Shown here: positions 7,638-17,333 of the stretch, one piece after another
How the letters are laid out: each line of letters begins with the position of its first letter
Numbering within the stretch: the stretch's first letter is position 1
From: Actinoplanes utahensis
GTDB taxonomy: Bacteria > Actinomycetota > Actinomycetes > Mycobacteriales > Micromonosporaceae
Length of the DNA stretch: 64,000 nt
Direction: 5' to 3'
Assembly: GCF_016862455.1 (NCBI RefSeq)
Contig: NZ_BOMZ01000015.1
Span: 62,001 to 126,000 of the forward strand
Translations under genes and position numbers: made by a program
Notes under the pieces: model-generated
What the model was told of the DNA's origin: nothing
Databases searched by the model: none
The model's input: only the letters and a program-made list of their open reading frames with translations

Positions 7638-9029
7638 TCAGAGCAGGAGGCCGACCCCGCCACGGCGGGGGTCGCCGGCCGCGCCGGCGCGGCCCACGGC
7701 GGTGACGCCGCCGAAGTAGTGGTCGATGTCCGGCCACTCGACGATCTGCCAGCCGGCCGCCGCCAGCTCCGCGAGTTCGCCCGGCGGGCAGCCGGCCTCG
7801 GCGTGCACGGTGTCCCCGACCACGTGGAACCGGGGCCGCGCGATCGCCTCGGGCACGCTCAGCCCGTCGACCAGCACGCCGAGCAGCGTGTCCACCAGGG
7901 CGGTCCGGATCCGCGAGGCTCCCGCCGACCCGGCCGCCACGGCGAGGCCGCCGTCGGGCGCGGTCACCACGAGCGGGCACATGTACGACGACATCCGCCG
8001 CCCCGGCGCCAGTTCGTCGGTGAGCAGTTCGCCCTCGCCGAGCATCGAGTTCAGGTTGACGCCGAGGCCGGGCAGCCACACCCCGGCGCCCAGCCCGAGC
8101 GTCGTGGTGATCACGCAGGCGTTGCCCTCGGCGTCCACCACCGAGACGTTCGTGGTGTCGCCGAGCCGCTGCTGACCCCGGTTGATCAGCGCCGTCGCGA
8201 CGGCGGGCGCCCGCGACGGCCGGGACAGATCGGACGGCAGCGCGGCGATCGTGTCGATGGTCCGGTTCAGATCGTGCCTGGCGTGGACCTGGTGCCCGGC
8301 GAACGTCGCGTGGGCCACCCCGACCGACTCGACCCGGTACGAGGCGAGGTCGGCCGGCCCGATCGTCCCGCCGGCTGCCCGTACCGTCTCGACGAGCAGT
8401 TTCCCGTACTCCCCGGTGTAGAAGATCTCCGGACCGTCCACCGCCAGAGCGTCCATCGCGGTCGCCAGCCCCGGCAGGAACAGCAGTTCGTCGCCCTGCA
8501 GCAACCGCCCGCCCGGCTGGTAGAGGGCGGCCCCGTCGCCGTACGCCAGCGCCGGCGCGCACGATTCCAGGGTCCGGGCGTGCGCGTCCGGCAGCAGCAC
8601 CCCGGTCCGGGCCAGGCCCGCGGCCGGCGCCACCACGTCCGGCCACGGCAGCTTGCCCCACCGCCGGTGCACCTCGCCGAGCCCGGCGGGGACGCCCGGC
8701 ACGGCCACGCTGGCCCCGCCGATCGAGTAGATCTGTGGCAGCCCGCCGAAGAACACGTCCACGGCCACCATCGGTGACGGTTTGCGATCGTCGTCCAGCC
8801 CGGGCACCGCGACGAAGAAGTCCAGGCAGGTGACCTCCTGCGTGGCGGCCTCGAAGAAGGTGGCGAAACCGCCGCCGCCGAGCCCGGTGTAGACGGTCTC
8901 CGACACACAGCAGGCCAGTACGGCGGCCACTGCCGCGTCGGCGGCTGTACCTCCGGACTGCAGAACGCGCAACCCGGTGCGAGCGGTCGCCGGGTGACTG
9001 GCGGCGACGCCGGCAGCAACGCTTTTCAT
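7638..9029 (-). CDS. ggt: Gamma-glutamyltransferase/glutathione hydrolase family protein
   Basis: This Ntn-hydrolase family (GGT) member is made as one chain that cleaves itself before a threonine, which becomes the nucleophile of the small subunit. The 463-residue product shows SHPATARTGLRVLQSGGTAADAAVAA, the nucleophile site GDTTNVSVVDAEGNA (T292 as the likely new N-terminus) and SAGASRIRTALVDTLLGVL. It is shorter than the roughly 580 residues of E. coli GGT and has no obvious signal peptide, so it may be cytoplasmic or a family offshoot acting on another gamma-glutamyl or acyl compound. The upstream region is 49 bp and shared with the divergent GPH transporter. Confidence 0.85.
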   Translation of the reverse strand: MKSVAAGVAASHPATARTGLRVLQSGGTAADAAVAAVLACCVSETVYTGLGGGGFATFFEAATQEVTCLDFFVAVPGLDDDRKPSPMVAVDVFFGGLPQIYSIGGASVAVPGVPAGLGEVHRRWGKLPWPDVVAPAAGLARTGVLLPDAHARTLESCAPALAYGDGAALYQPGGRLLQGDELLFLPGLATAMDALAVDGPEIFYTGEYGKLLVETVRAAGGTIGPADLASYRVESVGVAHATFAGHQVHARHDLNRTIDTIAALPSDLSRPSRAPAVATALINRGQQRLGDTTNVSVVDAEGNACVITTTLGLGAGVWLPGLGVNLNSMLGEGELLTDELAPGRRMSSYMCPLVVTAPDGGLAVAAGSAGASRIRTALVDTLLGVLVDGLSVPEAIARPRFHVVGDTVHAEAGCPPGELAELAAAGWQIVEWPDIDHYFGGVTAVGRAGAAGDPRRGGVGLLL

Positions 9030-9078
9030 AGCGGCGAGCGTAGGCGGAGCAGCCCGATCATGGTTACGATGCGCGTCG

Positions 9079-10416
9079 ATGACGGCCGCCGGTCCCCCTC
9101 CCGTGGTAACCCCGTCGAGTGTTCTGCCTCGCGGCGTTTTGGCTGGTTATGCCCTCGGGTCCCTGGTCACCGGCGCGTTCGGCACGGTGCCCGGTTTGCT
9201 TCTTCTGCCTTATCTGACCGACACGCTCGGTGTAGCCGCTGGCGTGTCCGGACTCCTCGTGCTCCTCCCGAAAGCGTGGGACGTACTGGTCAACCCGGTG
9301 GCCGGCCGGATCTCCGACCGCACCGGTTCGCGCCGCCCGTTCCTGCTGGTGGCGGGCCTGCTGCTGGGCGTGCTGTTCGCCGCGATCTTCGCCGCGCCGT
9401 TCGCCGGCGGGGCCGCCTCCGGCGCGTACGTCGCCGTCGCCTTCCTCGCCGCCGCCACCGCGTTCGCCTTCTTCCAGGTGCCCTACGTCGCGATGCCGGC
9501 CGAGCTCACCGACGGCTACGCCGAGCGGACCCGCCTGATGACCTGGCGCGTCGCGGTCCTGGCCCTGGCCATCCTGGTGTCCGGCGCGCTCGCCCCGCTG
9601 GTGGTGGAGACCACCGGCGGCGGCCGTGAGGGTCACCGGTGGTCGGGGTTGTTCGTCGGCTCACTGATCATCGTGGGCACGATCGCCACCTTCCTCGGTA
9701 CGCGGAAAGCACAGTCCCGTACCGCCGGCGAATCCGAGCCGACCCTCCGTGCGCAACTGCGCGTGGCCGGCGGCAACGCCCCGTTCCGCGCCCTGCTGAT
9801 CTGCTGGGTCGTCCAGGCCGCCGGCATCGGCACCATGCTGGCCGGCGTCCAGTACTTCGCCGATCACGTGCTGGGGCAGAAGTCCGGCGCCACCTTCCTG
9901 TTCGCCGCGTTCGTCGGCCCGGCCCTGCTGGTCATGCCACTGTGGACCGCGGTCGGCAGGCGACACGGCAAGCTCCGCTCCCTCGTCGCCGCCTCGGTTC
10001 TCTTCGTCGTGGGCGCGCTGGCCCTGCTCACCGCCCGGGCGCTGTCGCCGGTGGCGGTCTACCTGATCGTCGCCGTGGTCGGCGCCGGTTACGCCGGCCA
10101 GCAGGTCTTCGCGCTGGCGATGCTGCCGGACTGCATCGCGTACGACACCGAGCGCACCGGCCGCCGCCAGGCCGGTGTCTTCACCGGCCTGTGGACCGCC
10201 GGCGAGACGCTCGGACTGGCCCTCGGCCCCGGCATCTACGCGGTGCTGCTGCAGATCTTCGGGTACGCCTCGTCGTCCAGCGGCGAGTCGGCGGCGCAGA
10301 GCGGCACGGCCCGCCTCGGGGTGCTGCTCGGCTTCACGCTGGTGCCGGCGATCCTCGTCGGAACGGCGATGGTGGCGCTGCGCGGTTACCGGGACACCCG
10401 GCAGACCGCGTCTTGA
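9079..10416 (+). CDS. GPH/MelB-type MFS sugar or glycoside symporter
   Basis: This 445-residue membrane protein has about 12 hydrophobic segments. The loop after the second helix (WDVLVNPVAGRISDRTGSRRPFLLVAG) matches the glycoside-pentoside-hexuronide cation symporters related to MelB. FFQVPYVAMPAELTDGYAERTRLMTWR is the second family signature, between helices 4 and 5. The start is ATG 9079. It is divergent from ggt and followed 22 bp later by a lipoprotein gene, which may be co-transcribed. The substrate is not predictable. Confidence 0.88.
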   Translation: MTAAGPPPVVTPSSVLPRGVLAGYALGSLVTGAFGTVPGLLLLPYLTDTLGVAAGVSGLLVLLPKAWDVLVNPVAGRISDRTGSRRPFLLVAGLLLGVLFAAIFAAPFAGGAASGAYVAVAFLAAATAFAFFQVPYVAMPAELTDGYAERTRLMTWRVAVLALAILVSGALAPLVVETTGGGREGHRWSGLFVGSLIIVGTIATFLGTRKAQSRTAGESEPTLRAQLRVAGGNAPFRALLICWVVQAAGIGTMLAGVQYFADHVLGQKSGATFLFAAFVGPALLVMPLWTAVGRRHGKLRSLVAASVLFVVGALALLTARALSPVAVYLIVAVVGAGYAGQQVFALAMLPDCIAYDTERTGRRQAGVFTGLWTAGETLGLALGPGIYAVLLQIFGYASSSSGESAAQSGTARLGVLLGFTLVPAILVGTAMVALRGYRDTRQTAS

Positions 10417-10438
10417 CGACGGCGGTCAATATCGCCGG

Positions 10439-11731
10439 GTGAGTCCTCAGCTCTCCCGCCTCCGGGCGATCACCGCGCTGGCGGCCGGCGCCGTCCTCCT
10501 CGCCTCCTGCGTCCGGACGGCCCCCGGCGGCGGCCCGAGTGCGGGTCCGGAGCCGCACCGGGGACTCGGTGACGTGCCGGCGGCGGATCTCGGGTTCGTC
10601 CAGCATCCCGATGCCGTCCAGTGGGCTTCCGCGAGCGACTGGATCCCGCCCGGCGACGGCGTGCGCGCGCTGCTTCCGGTCGGCGACTGCGCCCTGGGCC
10701 TGGGCACCTACCAGAACGGCCACCGGGCGGTCACCGCGAATTGGACCGGACCGGCCACCTGTGACCGTCTCGATCTGGATCCGGCGCCGGACGGGAGCAC
10801 CCGGGCCGGCGACGGGCCGCCCGATGTCTCGAGCGGCTGGCCCGGCGGTGGCATCGGGGCGGACGCGGCAGTGCTCGAGCGCGACGGGTCGATCCTGGCC
10901 GCCGACAGTTCCGGCCTGATCCGGTACCGGCCCGGAGGACAGGTCGAGCGGCTGGCCCGGGACGACTTCGCCGAGCCCGGCTTCGAGGGGCAGGGCACCC
11001 GCAGCTCGATCCGGCAGCTGGCGGTCACCGGTCGTGGCACGGTGGTGCTCGACGCCGGACGGAGCAACCCGGGCAGTACCGCGCCGGTGCTGCTGATCTC
11101 CCGCGACGGCGGCCGGACGCTGAGCCCGGTGAACCTGCCCGGACCGGCTGCCGGGATGGAGGCGCAGCCGGTGATCGGGGTGCTCGCCGCGGCCGGCGAG
11201 ACGATCGTCGCCATCGGGTCCGGCCCGCGCCGGGCGGCCACCTGGCGTTCCACCGACAGCGGTCGGACCTGGCAGGTGTCCGCGGTCGAGGATCTGCCCC
11301 AGCATCTGCTCCTGACCCGGCTGGTCCGGGCCGGCGACCGGTGGCTGGCCTTCGGCGGCGTCGACCACGAGTCCGGCGCACAGGACGACACCGTCGTGCT
11401 GACCAGCACCGACGGCCTGCGCTGGGATCGGGGTGTCACCACCGGCATGGGGGTGGGCCGGATCCGGGACGTGACGGTGACGCCCGGCGGCACGATCGTC
11501 GCCGTCGCTTCGATCGACGACGCCACCCGGCCCGCCGTCGACCAGCGTCCCGAGTACTGCGGTGTGGTCTGGGTCGGTGACGGCGGCAAACCGTGGAGAC
11601 GGGGCGAACTCGGGTGCGGCGACTCGCCACCCCAGGCAGTGACCACCCTGCGTGACGGGCGGGTGCTGATCGCCGGGAACCGGGATCTCTGGCTGCGTCC
11701 CGCCGCCGTGGGGGCCGCGGCCGGCGGTTGA
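10439..11731 (+). CDS. Lipoprotein with BNR/Asp-box repeats
   Basis: The GTG start at 10439 gives a 430-residue lipoprotein. Residues 1-24 are a lipoprotein signal with lipobox LASC (C24 is the lipid-modified residue). Several Asp-box-like turns (SRDGGRTLSP, STDSGRTWQV, STDGLRWDRG) point to a beta-propeller like those in sialidases and photosystem-assembly factors. No sialidase catalytic set (FRIP, arginine triad) is seen, so enzymatic activity is not claimed; an extracellular binding or scaffold role is more likely. It lies close behind the GPH transporter gene. Confidence 0.78.
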   Translation: MSPQLSRLRAITALAAGAVLLASCVRTAPGGGPSAGPEPHRGLGDVPAADLGFVQHPDAVQWASASDWIPPGDGVRALLPVGDCALGLGTYQNGHRAVTANWTGPATCDRLDLDPAPDGSTRAGDGPPDVSSGWPGGGIGADAAVLERDGSILAADSSGLIRYRPGGQVERLARDDFAEPGFEGQGTRSSIRQLAVTGRGTVVLDAGRSNPGSTAPVLLISRDGGRTLSPVNLPGPAAGMEAQPVIGVLAAAGETIVAIGSGPRRAATWRSTDSGRTWQVSAVEDLPQHLLLTRLVRAGDRWLAFGGVDHESGAQDDTVVLTSTDGLRWDRGVTTGMGVGRIRDVTVTPGGTIVAVASIDDATRPAVDQRPEYCGVVWVGDGGKPWRRGELGCGDSPPQAVTTLRDGRVLIAGNRDLWLRPAAVGAAAGG

Positions 11732-11786
11732 CGCCGGCTATGTTTCGCCGATGCGCGGGCCGCGGCCGGCGACTAGCGTCACGGGC

Positions 11787-13232
11787 ATGATCGATGCGCT
11801 GCCGGAGAAGGGCGTCCCCGCCGAGCAGATCCTTGCTGAGCTGCACCGGTTGCGGGGCGCTGACCTGCCGACGCACGGGGGTCGCCTCTTCGCGTACGTC
11901 TATGATCCCGCCCTGGACGGCCTGGACGATCTGGCCCAGGCCGCCCACGCCACGTCGGCGCACGTCAACGGCCTCGACCCGACCGCGTTCCCGTCCCTGC
12001 TGGCGATGGAGAACGCCCTGGTCGCCGCCGCGGCCAAACTGCTCGGCGGGGATGAGCGGACGGTCGGCAGTGTTACCAGCGGCGGCACCGAGTCCCTGAT
12101 CCTGGCCGTCAAGGCGGCCCGCGACGCCCACCCGTCGATCCGCGCGCCTCGGCTGCTCATCCCGTCGACCGCGCATGCCGCGTTCGCGAAGGCGGCGCAT
12201 TACCTGCGGGTGGAGCTCGACGTCGTACCGGTGAAAGGGTGGAGAGCCGACCCGCAAGCGATGGCCGCGGCAGTCACCCCGGAAACCGTCCTGATCGCGG
12301 CCTCCGCCCCGAGTTACGCCCACGGCGTCGTCGACCCGATCCCGGAGATCGCCGCGATCGCCGCCGCCCACGACATCCGTTTTCACGTCGACGCCTGCTT
12401 CGGCGGGTGGATCCTGCCGTACCTGCGCCGCCTGGACGCTGCCCGGCCCGCTTTCGACCTCTCCGTGCCGGGCGTCACCAGCATCTCGGTCGACCTGCAC
12501 AAATACGCGTACGCGCCGAAGGGTGTGTCGATCCTGCTGCACGCCTCCGAGGAGTTGCGCCGACCGCAGTACTTCGCCTACGCCGACTGGCCCGGCTACA
12601 CCATGATCAATCCGGTGATCTCGTCGACCCGCTCGGGCGGCCCGATCGCCGCCGCCGTCGCCACCCTCCGCAGCATCGGCGACACCGGCTACCTGGACCT
12701 GGCCCGCAAGACCCGCGACGCGGTCACGGTCCTGGCCTCCGCGGTCTCCCGGACCGACGGGGTACGCCTCTTCGCCCCGGCCGAGACCAGCGTCGTCTGC
12801 CTGGCCTCCGACGGCGTCGACCTCTTCGTCCTGGCCGACGAGCTCGCCGCCCGCGGCTGGCACACCCAGCCCCAGATGGCCTACGCCGACTTCCCGCCGA
12901 CCCTCCACCTGACGGTCACCGCCGCGGTCCACGACACCGCCGCCTCGTTCGGCCCCGACCTGGCCGACGCGGTGGCCGCCGCCACCGCCCGCGGCCCGAT
13001 CGAGCTTCCCCCGCTCCCGCCGCTGACCCCCGAGACGGTCACCCCCGACCTGATCGCCTCCCTCGCCGACGGCGTGGGCCTCACCGGCGGCGACTTCACC
13101 GAGATGGCCACCGTCAACACCATCCTCAACGCCGCCCCACCGGCCCTCCGCGAAGCCTTGCTGACCGGCTTCCTCAGCTTCCTCCAGCGCCCGGCCGAGC
13201 CGCCACGGCAGGGGAACGGCGAAACGCGATGA
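11787..13232 (+). CDS. PLP-dependent decarboxylase/sphingosine-1-phosphate-lyase-like protein
   Basis: This is a 481-residue group II PLP enzyme. SGGTESLILAVKAARD binds the cofactor phosphate, HVDACFGGW carries the aspartate that contacts the PLP ring nitrogen, and SVDLHKYAYAPKG carries the Schiff-base lysine (K239). This set and order, and the aldolase-like FAYADWPGYTMINPVISSTRSGG, are closest in style to sphingosine-1-phosphate lyases rather than glutamate or aromatic amino-acid decarboxylases. The start ATG 11787 is chosen over 11751, which lies in the low-information leader. Such lyases cleave phosphorylated long-chain bases or structurally similar phospho-amino compounds. The actual substrate here is unknown. 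Confidence 0.8.
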   Translation: MIDALPEKGVPAEQILAELHRLRGADLPTHGGRLFAYVYDPALDGLDDLAQAAHATSAHVNGLDPTAFPSLLAMENALVAAAAKLLGGDERTVGSVTSGGTESLILAVKAARDAHPSIRAPRLLIPSTAHAAFAKAAHYLRVELDVVPVKGWRADPQAMAAAVTPETVLIAASAPSYAHGVVDPIPEIAAIAAAHDIRFHVDACFGGWILPYLRRLDAARPAFDLSVPGVTSISVDLHKYAYAPKGVSILLHASEELRRPQYFAYADWPGYTMINPVISSTRSGGPIAAAVATLRSIGDTGYLDLARKTRDAVTVLASAVSRTDGVRLFAPAETSVVCLASDGVDLFVLADELAARGWHTQPQMAYADFPPTLHLTVTAAVHDTAASFGPDLADAVAAATARGPIELPPLPPLTPETVTPDLIASLADGVGLTGGDFTEMATVNTILNAAPPALREALLTGFLSFLQRPAEPPRQGNGETR

Positions 13233-13261
13233 CGCGATGACGGCGTCGTAGGATCGATTCC

Positions 13262-14407
13262 ATGTTGTATCCGGCTCCGGTCCTGTCCGCAGCCGACGGT
13301 CAGGTTCTGGCCGAGATCGACGAGATGCGCCACAGTCTGCGTCATCGACTCCAGGCCGGCCCCGCCAAGTGGGTCATGGGGCTCCGTGACTTCCTCACCG
13401 CTGACGCGGTGGCCGCCTCGAACACCATCGAGGGCTTCCGCGTCTCGACCGTCGATGTCCAGGATCTGATGGCGGGTGAGAGGGACGTCGACGTCTCCGA
13501 CGAGAATCGGGAGGAGACCCTTGCCTACCTGCGCATGATGACCTATGTGCAGTCCTTGCACGACGTCCCTGACTTCGCATACAGTAAAGGTCTCCTGAAC
13601 TCACTGCACTGGATGTTGCAGGGCCATCGCCACACTCGGGACAAGGTCGCCGGCCAGTGGCGGCGTGGTTCCGTCTACGTCACCGACGGCGGCAACCGGA
13701 GGTCCGTCGCCTATACGGCGCCGGATGCGGCCGAGGTTCCCCGACTGATGGCTGAATTGGTGGAATGGCTCAATGCCGACTGCAGCGATCACCCACTGGT
13801 TCGCGCAGCCATGGCACATCTGCAGTTGGTGTCGATCCACCCGTGGCCTGACGGCAACGGCCGGATGTCTCGATCGCTGCAGACCCTCGTGATCTCTCGA
13901 GAGGGCGTACTCGCTCCGGAGTTCTCGTCGATCGAGGCATGGCTCGGCCGGTCGCAGAACACTTGGAGCTACTACCTGGAACTCAAGCGCCGAGGTGCCA
14001 CCTATCGCCCGGATCAGGATGTCTCGAGTTGGATCCGGTTCAATCTCACTGCCTATCACCAGCAGGCGCAGGCTGTGCAAGGTGAAGCGAGTCGATCCGC
14101 TGCGGTGTGGGACCTTCTCCTGTCCTTCGCCGGTTCTGCAGGCCTGGATGAGCGAATGGTTTCAGCGTTGCATGATGTCGCGGTGCACGATCGTGTCCGA
14201 CGGGCTCGGTATGAGCAGGCCGAAGGATTGACGCTGCAGCAGGCGCAGCGGGATCTGCGGGATCTGGTGGCGGCGGGGCTGCTGGAGCCGGTCGGGCGGA
14301 CGCGGGCGCGCTACTACACCGAGGGGCCGCGGTTCCCGGAGCGGGTGCTGGAGGTGGCGCGGACGCCGATGACGCTGAGCCGGCCGTACCCGGATGCGTT
14401 AGGTTGA
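13262..14407 (+). CDS. Fic-domain adenylyltransferase with N-terminal inhibitory helix
   Basis: This 381-residue protein has an intact Fic active site [12 protein letters not shown] (H193 to R204), so NMP transfer, usually AMP from ATP to a target hydroxyl, is expected. An inhibitory motif SNTIEG (S53-G58, S/TxxxEG/N) occurs N-terminal to the Fic core, which makes it class II: the glutamate obstructs ATP until relieved. The C-terminal about 90 residues look like a winged helix ([33 protein letters not shown]). No antitoxin gene is adjacent. Base composition is slightly less G+C-extreme through the middle of the gene than in its neighbours. nuoB starts only 4 bp after its stop. Confidence 0.92.
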   Translation: MLYPAPVLSAADGQVLAEIDEMRHSLRHRLQAGPAKWVMGLRDFLTADAVAASNTIEGFRVSTVDVQDLMAGERDVDVSDENREETLAYLRMMTYVQSLHDVPDFAYSKGLLNSLHWMLQGHRHTRDKVAGQWRRGSVYVTDGGNRRSVAYTAPDAAEVPRLMAELVEWLNADCSDHPLVRAAMAHLQLVSIHPWPDGNGRMSRSLQTLVISREGVLAPEFSSIEAWLGRSQNTWSYYLELKRRGATYRPDQDVSSWIRFNLTAYHQQAQAVQGEASRSAAVWDLLLSFAGSAGLDERMVSALHDVAVHDRVRRARYEQAEGLTLQQAQRDLRDLVAAGLLEPVGRTRARYYTEGPRFPERVLEVARTPMTLSRPYPDALG

Positions 14408-14411
14408 CCGG

Positions 14412-14945
14412 ATGGCCGGTCTGCCAGGAGTGCTCGGGGAACCCATCCGGTTCGTGCTGAACTGGGGGCGCCGCTATTCCCTGTGGGTGTTCAATTTCGG
14501 GCTGGCGTGCTGCGCGATCGAGTTCATCGCGTCCAGCATGGCCCGGCACGACTTCATGCGGCTCGGGGTGATCCCGTTCGCGCATGGTCCGCGGCAGGCG
14601 GATCTGATGGTGGTCTCGGGTACGGTCACCGACAAGATGGCTCCGGCGATCAAGCGGCTGTACGACCAGATGCCCGAGCCGAAGTATGTGATCTCGTTCG
14701 GGTCGTGTTCCAACTGCGGCGGGCCGTACTGGGATTCGTATTCGGTCACCAAGGGTGTCGACCAGATCGTCCCGGTGGATGTCTACGTGCCCGGTTGCCC
14801 GCCGCGGCCGGAGGCGTTGCTGCACGGCATCCTGCGCCTGCAGGAGAAGATCGCCGCTGAGCAGTCCGGTCTCGGCGGCGTGCACCGCCCCGACCCGCTG
14901 GCCCTGACGGCCCCTCTGGTGAGACCGCCGGCGCAGCCGGAGTGA
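14412..14945 (+). CDS. nuoB: NADH-quinone oxidoreductase subunit B
   Basis: The subunit carries the terminal 4Fe-4S cluster N2 of Complex I. In the 177-residue product all four ligands are present: C33-C34 ([10 protein letters not shown]), C99 (GSCSNCGG) and C129 ([11 protein letters not shown]). The last about 35 residues are a Pro/Ala-rich tail. It is detached from the other nuo genes: it lies 4 bp behind the Fic gene and 5.3 kb before nuoC, and no nuoA or nuoD is beside it. It may be co-transcribed with the Fic gene, which would be an unusual arrangement. Confidence 0.95.
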   Translation: MAGLPGVLGEPIRFVLNWGRRYSLWVFNFGLACCAIEFIASSMARHDFMRLGVIPFAHGPRQADLMVVSGTVTDKMAPAIKRLYDQMPEPKYVISFGSCSNCGGPYWDSYSVTKGVDQIVPVDVYVPGCPPRPEALLHGILRLQEKIAAEQSGLGGVHRPDPLALTAPLVRPPAQPE

Positions 14946-14971
14946 ACGGTGGCACGCGGATCTGACAGCCT

Positions 14972-15005
14972 GCCTCATTTATCCACGGATATGAATGGAT
15001 GAGGC
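14972..15005 (+). terminator. Possible hairpin after nuoB
   Basis: GCCTCAT (14972-14978) pairs with ATGAGGC (14999-15005) around an A/T-richer 20-nt loop. It is a weak candidate terminator for nuoB. Confidence 0.35.
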
Positions 15006-15099
15006 GGAAGTCCGTCACTGCGTTGCACCCGCTCCATCCCGCTTGAAGGCTGGATGCCGTTCGTGCGAAACGGCAACTCCAGCCAACCGGGGGTTTCAC

Positions 15100-16374
15100 A
15101 TGCCACGTTTCCGCAGGTTCTTCGGCGTGGTCGTCGCGACCGCGCTCACCTTGACCGTTCCATCGGTGCTGGCGCCGGCCCCGGCTCGGGCCGACGCCGC
15201 CCGCCCCAACTCCGTCGTCGCCTGGCACGCCCACGCCCAGGCCACCATCTACGACACCGCGCGGCAGTCGCCGAACGCGGCCGCCCGCAGTTTCGCGATG
15301 GTGCAGGGAGCCGTCTACGACGCGGTCAACGCGATCTCCGGCACCCCGTACGAGCCGTACCTGATCGCGCCACGCGCCCACCGTGGCGATTCGGTGCCCG
15401 CCGCGGTGGCGGCTGCCGCCCACCACGTACTGCTGTCGCTGTTCCCGGCGCAGGCCGATGCGCTCCGGGCCCGGTACGCCGAAGAGCTTGCCGAGATCCC
15501 TGATGGTCGTGCGAAGCGCGGCGGCATCGCCGTCGGTGAGGCGACCGCCGCCGCCATGATCGCGGAGCGCGCCGGTGACGGCGCGTTCGACACGAGCGTG
15601 ACGTGGCCGGTCGGGACGGCGCCGGGCGAGTACCGGCTGACGCCGCCGGGCTTCGTGCAGACCGGCGCCTGGTACGCGTTCCTGAAGCCGTTCGTCGTCC
15701 GCGACCCGAGCCGTTACCGTGTCGCCGGCCCGCCCTCGCTGACCAGCGCCGAGTACGCGCGCCAGCTGAACGAGGTGAAGGCTCTCGGGTCGGCGACGAG
15801 CACGGTCCGCACGCCGGGGCAGACGGAGGCGGCGATCTGGTGGGACGACTACGACATGGTGGAGTGGGATTTCCGGCGAGTGCTCGCCACGAGCCGGCGG
15901 CTCAGCGACCTGCAGACGGCCCGCCTGTTCGCGCAGACCGACATGGCGACCGTGGACGCGCTGATCTCGTGTTATCAGCAGAAGCGCCGCTGGAGCCTGT
16001 GGCGGCCGGTGACCGCGATTCCGCTGGCCGACACCGACGGCAACCCGGCGACGGTCGCGGATCCGTCGTGGCAGCCGTTGCGGGTGACGGCCCCGTCGGC
16101 GGAGTGGCCGTCCGGGCACACCTGTTACACGTCGGCGACGATGGTGAGTTTCCGGACGTTCTTCGGGCGTGACGACGTGCCGTTCCACGCCTACAGCCCG
16201 GCTTCCGGCACGACCCGCTACTTCACGAGCTTCGCGGCGGCGCAGGCCGAGGTGCAGCTGGCCCGGATCTGGGCGGGTGTGCACTACCGGGAGGCGGCCG
16301 TTCTGGGTGACCGGCTCGGCACGGCGGTCACGAAGGAGGTGCTCCGCGGGTTCGCCCGGCCGGTCAGGCGTTGA
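15100..16374 (+). CDS. Secreted vanadium-haloperoxidase/PAP2-like protein
   Basis: ATG 15100 gives a 424-residue protein with an Ala-rich signal peptide (cleavage near PARA-D, residue about 30). It contains the acid-phosphatase/vanadate-binding signature: K295-x6-R302-P303 (KRRWSLWRP), PSGH (337-340) and R389-x5-H395 ([12 protein letters not shown]). These residues bind vanadate or phosphate, and H395 is the covalent or apical histidine. The usual Asp four residues after the final His is Ala here. It acts outside the membrane. Whether it is a haloperoxidase or phosphatase cannot be told. It converges on hemC, with an 11-bp overlap of the two 3' ends. Confidence 0.88.
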   Translation: MPRFRRFFGVVVATALTLTVPSVLAPAPARADAARPNSVVAWHAHAQATIYDTARQSPNAAARSFAMVQGAVYDAVNAISGTPYEPYLIAPRAHRGDSVPAAVAAAAHHVLLSLFPAQADALRARYAEELAEIPDGRAKRGGIAVGEATAAAMIAERAGDGAFDTSVTWPVGTAPGEYRLTPPGFVQTGAWYAFLKPFVVRDPSRYRVAGPPSLTSAEYARQLNEVKALGSATSTVRTPGQTEAAIWWDDYDMVEWDFRRVLATSRRLSDLQTARLFAQTDMATVDALISCYQQKRRWSLWRPVTAIPLADTDGNPATVADPSWQPLRVTAPSAEWPSGHTCYTSATMVSFRTFFGRDDVPFHAYSPASGTTRYFTSFAAAQAEVQLARIWAGVHYREAAVLGDRLGTAVTKEVLRGFARPVRR

Positions 16375-17284
16375 GGATCTCCCGGGCGCCCTGGCGGAGC
16401 AGGGACGCCGCCACCGACGTGCCGAGGACGACGGGATCGGACGCCCACTCGTGGGCGTCCAGGACCGTCTTGCCGTCCAGGCTGATGACCCGGGCGCGCA
16501 GGCTGATCCGCCCGTCCGGCTCGCTGCGCGCGTAACCGCCGATCGGCGAGCTGCAACTGCCCTGGAGGATGTGCAGCATGGTGCGCTCCGCCTCGGTCTC
16601 CAGCGCGGTCGTCCGGTCCCCGAGCGCGGCGGCGATCTCCAGCAGCGGCTCGTCGTCCTGCCGGCACTGCAGCACGAGCGTGCCGGAGCCGACCGCGGGC
16701 ACGAAGGTGTCCACCTCGATCGGATGGGTGATCCGTTCCGGCAGGCCGATGCGGTGCAGGCCGGCGACGGCGAGGAGCAGCACGTCGTACTCGCCGGCGT
16801 CGAGTTTGGCCAGGCGGGAGTTGGCATTCCCGCGGATCGGGAGGGCGGTCAGGTGCGGGTGGTGCAGGGCGAGCTGGGCGATGCGGCGTACGGCCGACGT
16901 GCCCACCCTCGTCCCCGGCGGAAGGTCCTCGATCCGCCGCCCGGCCGGGTCCACCAGGGCGTCGCGCACGTCGTCGCGGGCCAGGTAGGCGGCGAACACC
17001 GTCCCGGCCGGCGCGGGCCGGTCCCCGGGCACGTCCTTGACGCAGTGCACGGCCAGGTCGGCCCGCCCGTCGAGCAGCGCCTGGTCGACCTCTTTGGTGA
17101 ACGCGCCCTTGCCGCCGAGCTCGGACAGCGCGCCCTGCCAGCGGTCGCCGCTGGTGGACAGCGCCACCACCTCGACGGTGACGTCCGGCCGCCGCTCGGC
17201 GAGCATCCGGCGGACCCGTTCGACCTGGGCCAGAGCCATGGGGGAGGAGCGGGTGCCGATACGCACCAAGCGGGAAGCGGACAT
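16364..17284 (-). CDS. hemC: Hydroxymethylbilane synthase (porphobilinogen deaminase), divergent paralog
   Basis: This 306-residue enzyme joins four porphobilinogens into hydroxymethylbilane for tetrapyrrole synthesis. Visible family sites are [21 protein letters not shown] (catalytic Asp), [13 protein letters not shown] (substrate-binding Arg pair), RGNANSRL and the cofactor cysteine in [11 protein letters not shown]. Several normally strong positions differ: HS becomes HC before KDVP, and VGQGALGIE becomes VGSGTLVLQ. No hemA, hemB or hemD is nearby. It may be a second hemC serving a special tetrapyrrole, or the only copy. The start ATG 17284 aligns with the family; longer frames run into the divergent gene. 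Confidence 0.85.
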   Translation of the reverse strand: MSASRLVRIGTRSSPMALAQVERVRRMLAERRPDVTVEVVALSTSGDRWQGALSELGGKGAFTKEVDQALLDGRADLAVHCVKDVPGDRPAPAGTVFAAYLARDDVRDALVDPAGRRIEDLPPGTRVGTSAVRRIAQLALHHPHLTALPIRGNANSRLAKLDAGEYDVLLLAVAGLHRIGLPERITHPIEVDTFVPAVGSGTLVLQCRQDDEPLLEIAAALGDRTTALETEAERTMLHILQGSCSSPIGGYARSEPDGRISLRARVISLDGKTVLDAHEWASDPVVLGTSVAASLLRQGAREILNA

Positions 17285-17333
17285 AGCGGAAAGGGTAACC
17301 GCTGGCAGGCTCCGGCTGAGTACCGTGACCGGC

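Noticed and set aside
13262..14407. Fic toxin-antitoxin operon
   Set aside because: No short antitoxin gene (FicA type) is adjacent; the inhibitory motif is within the same protein.
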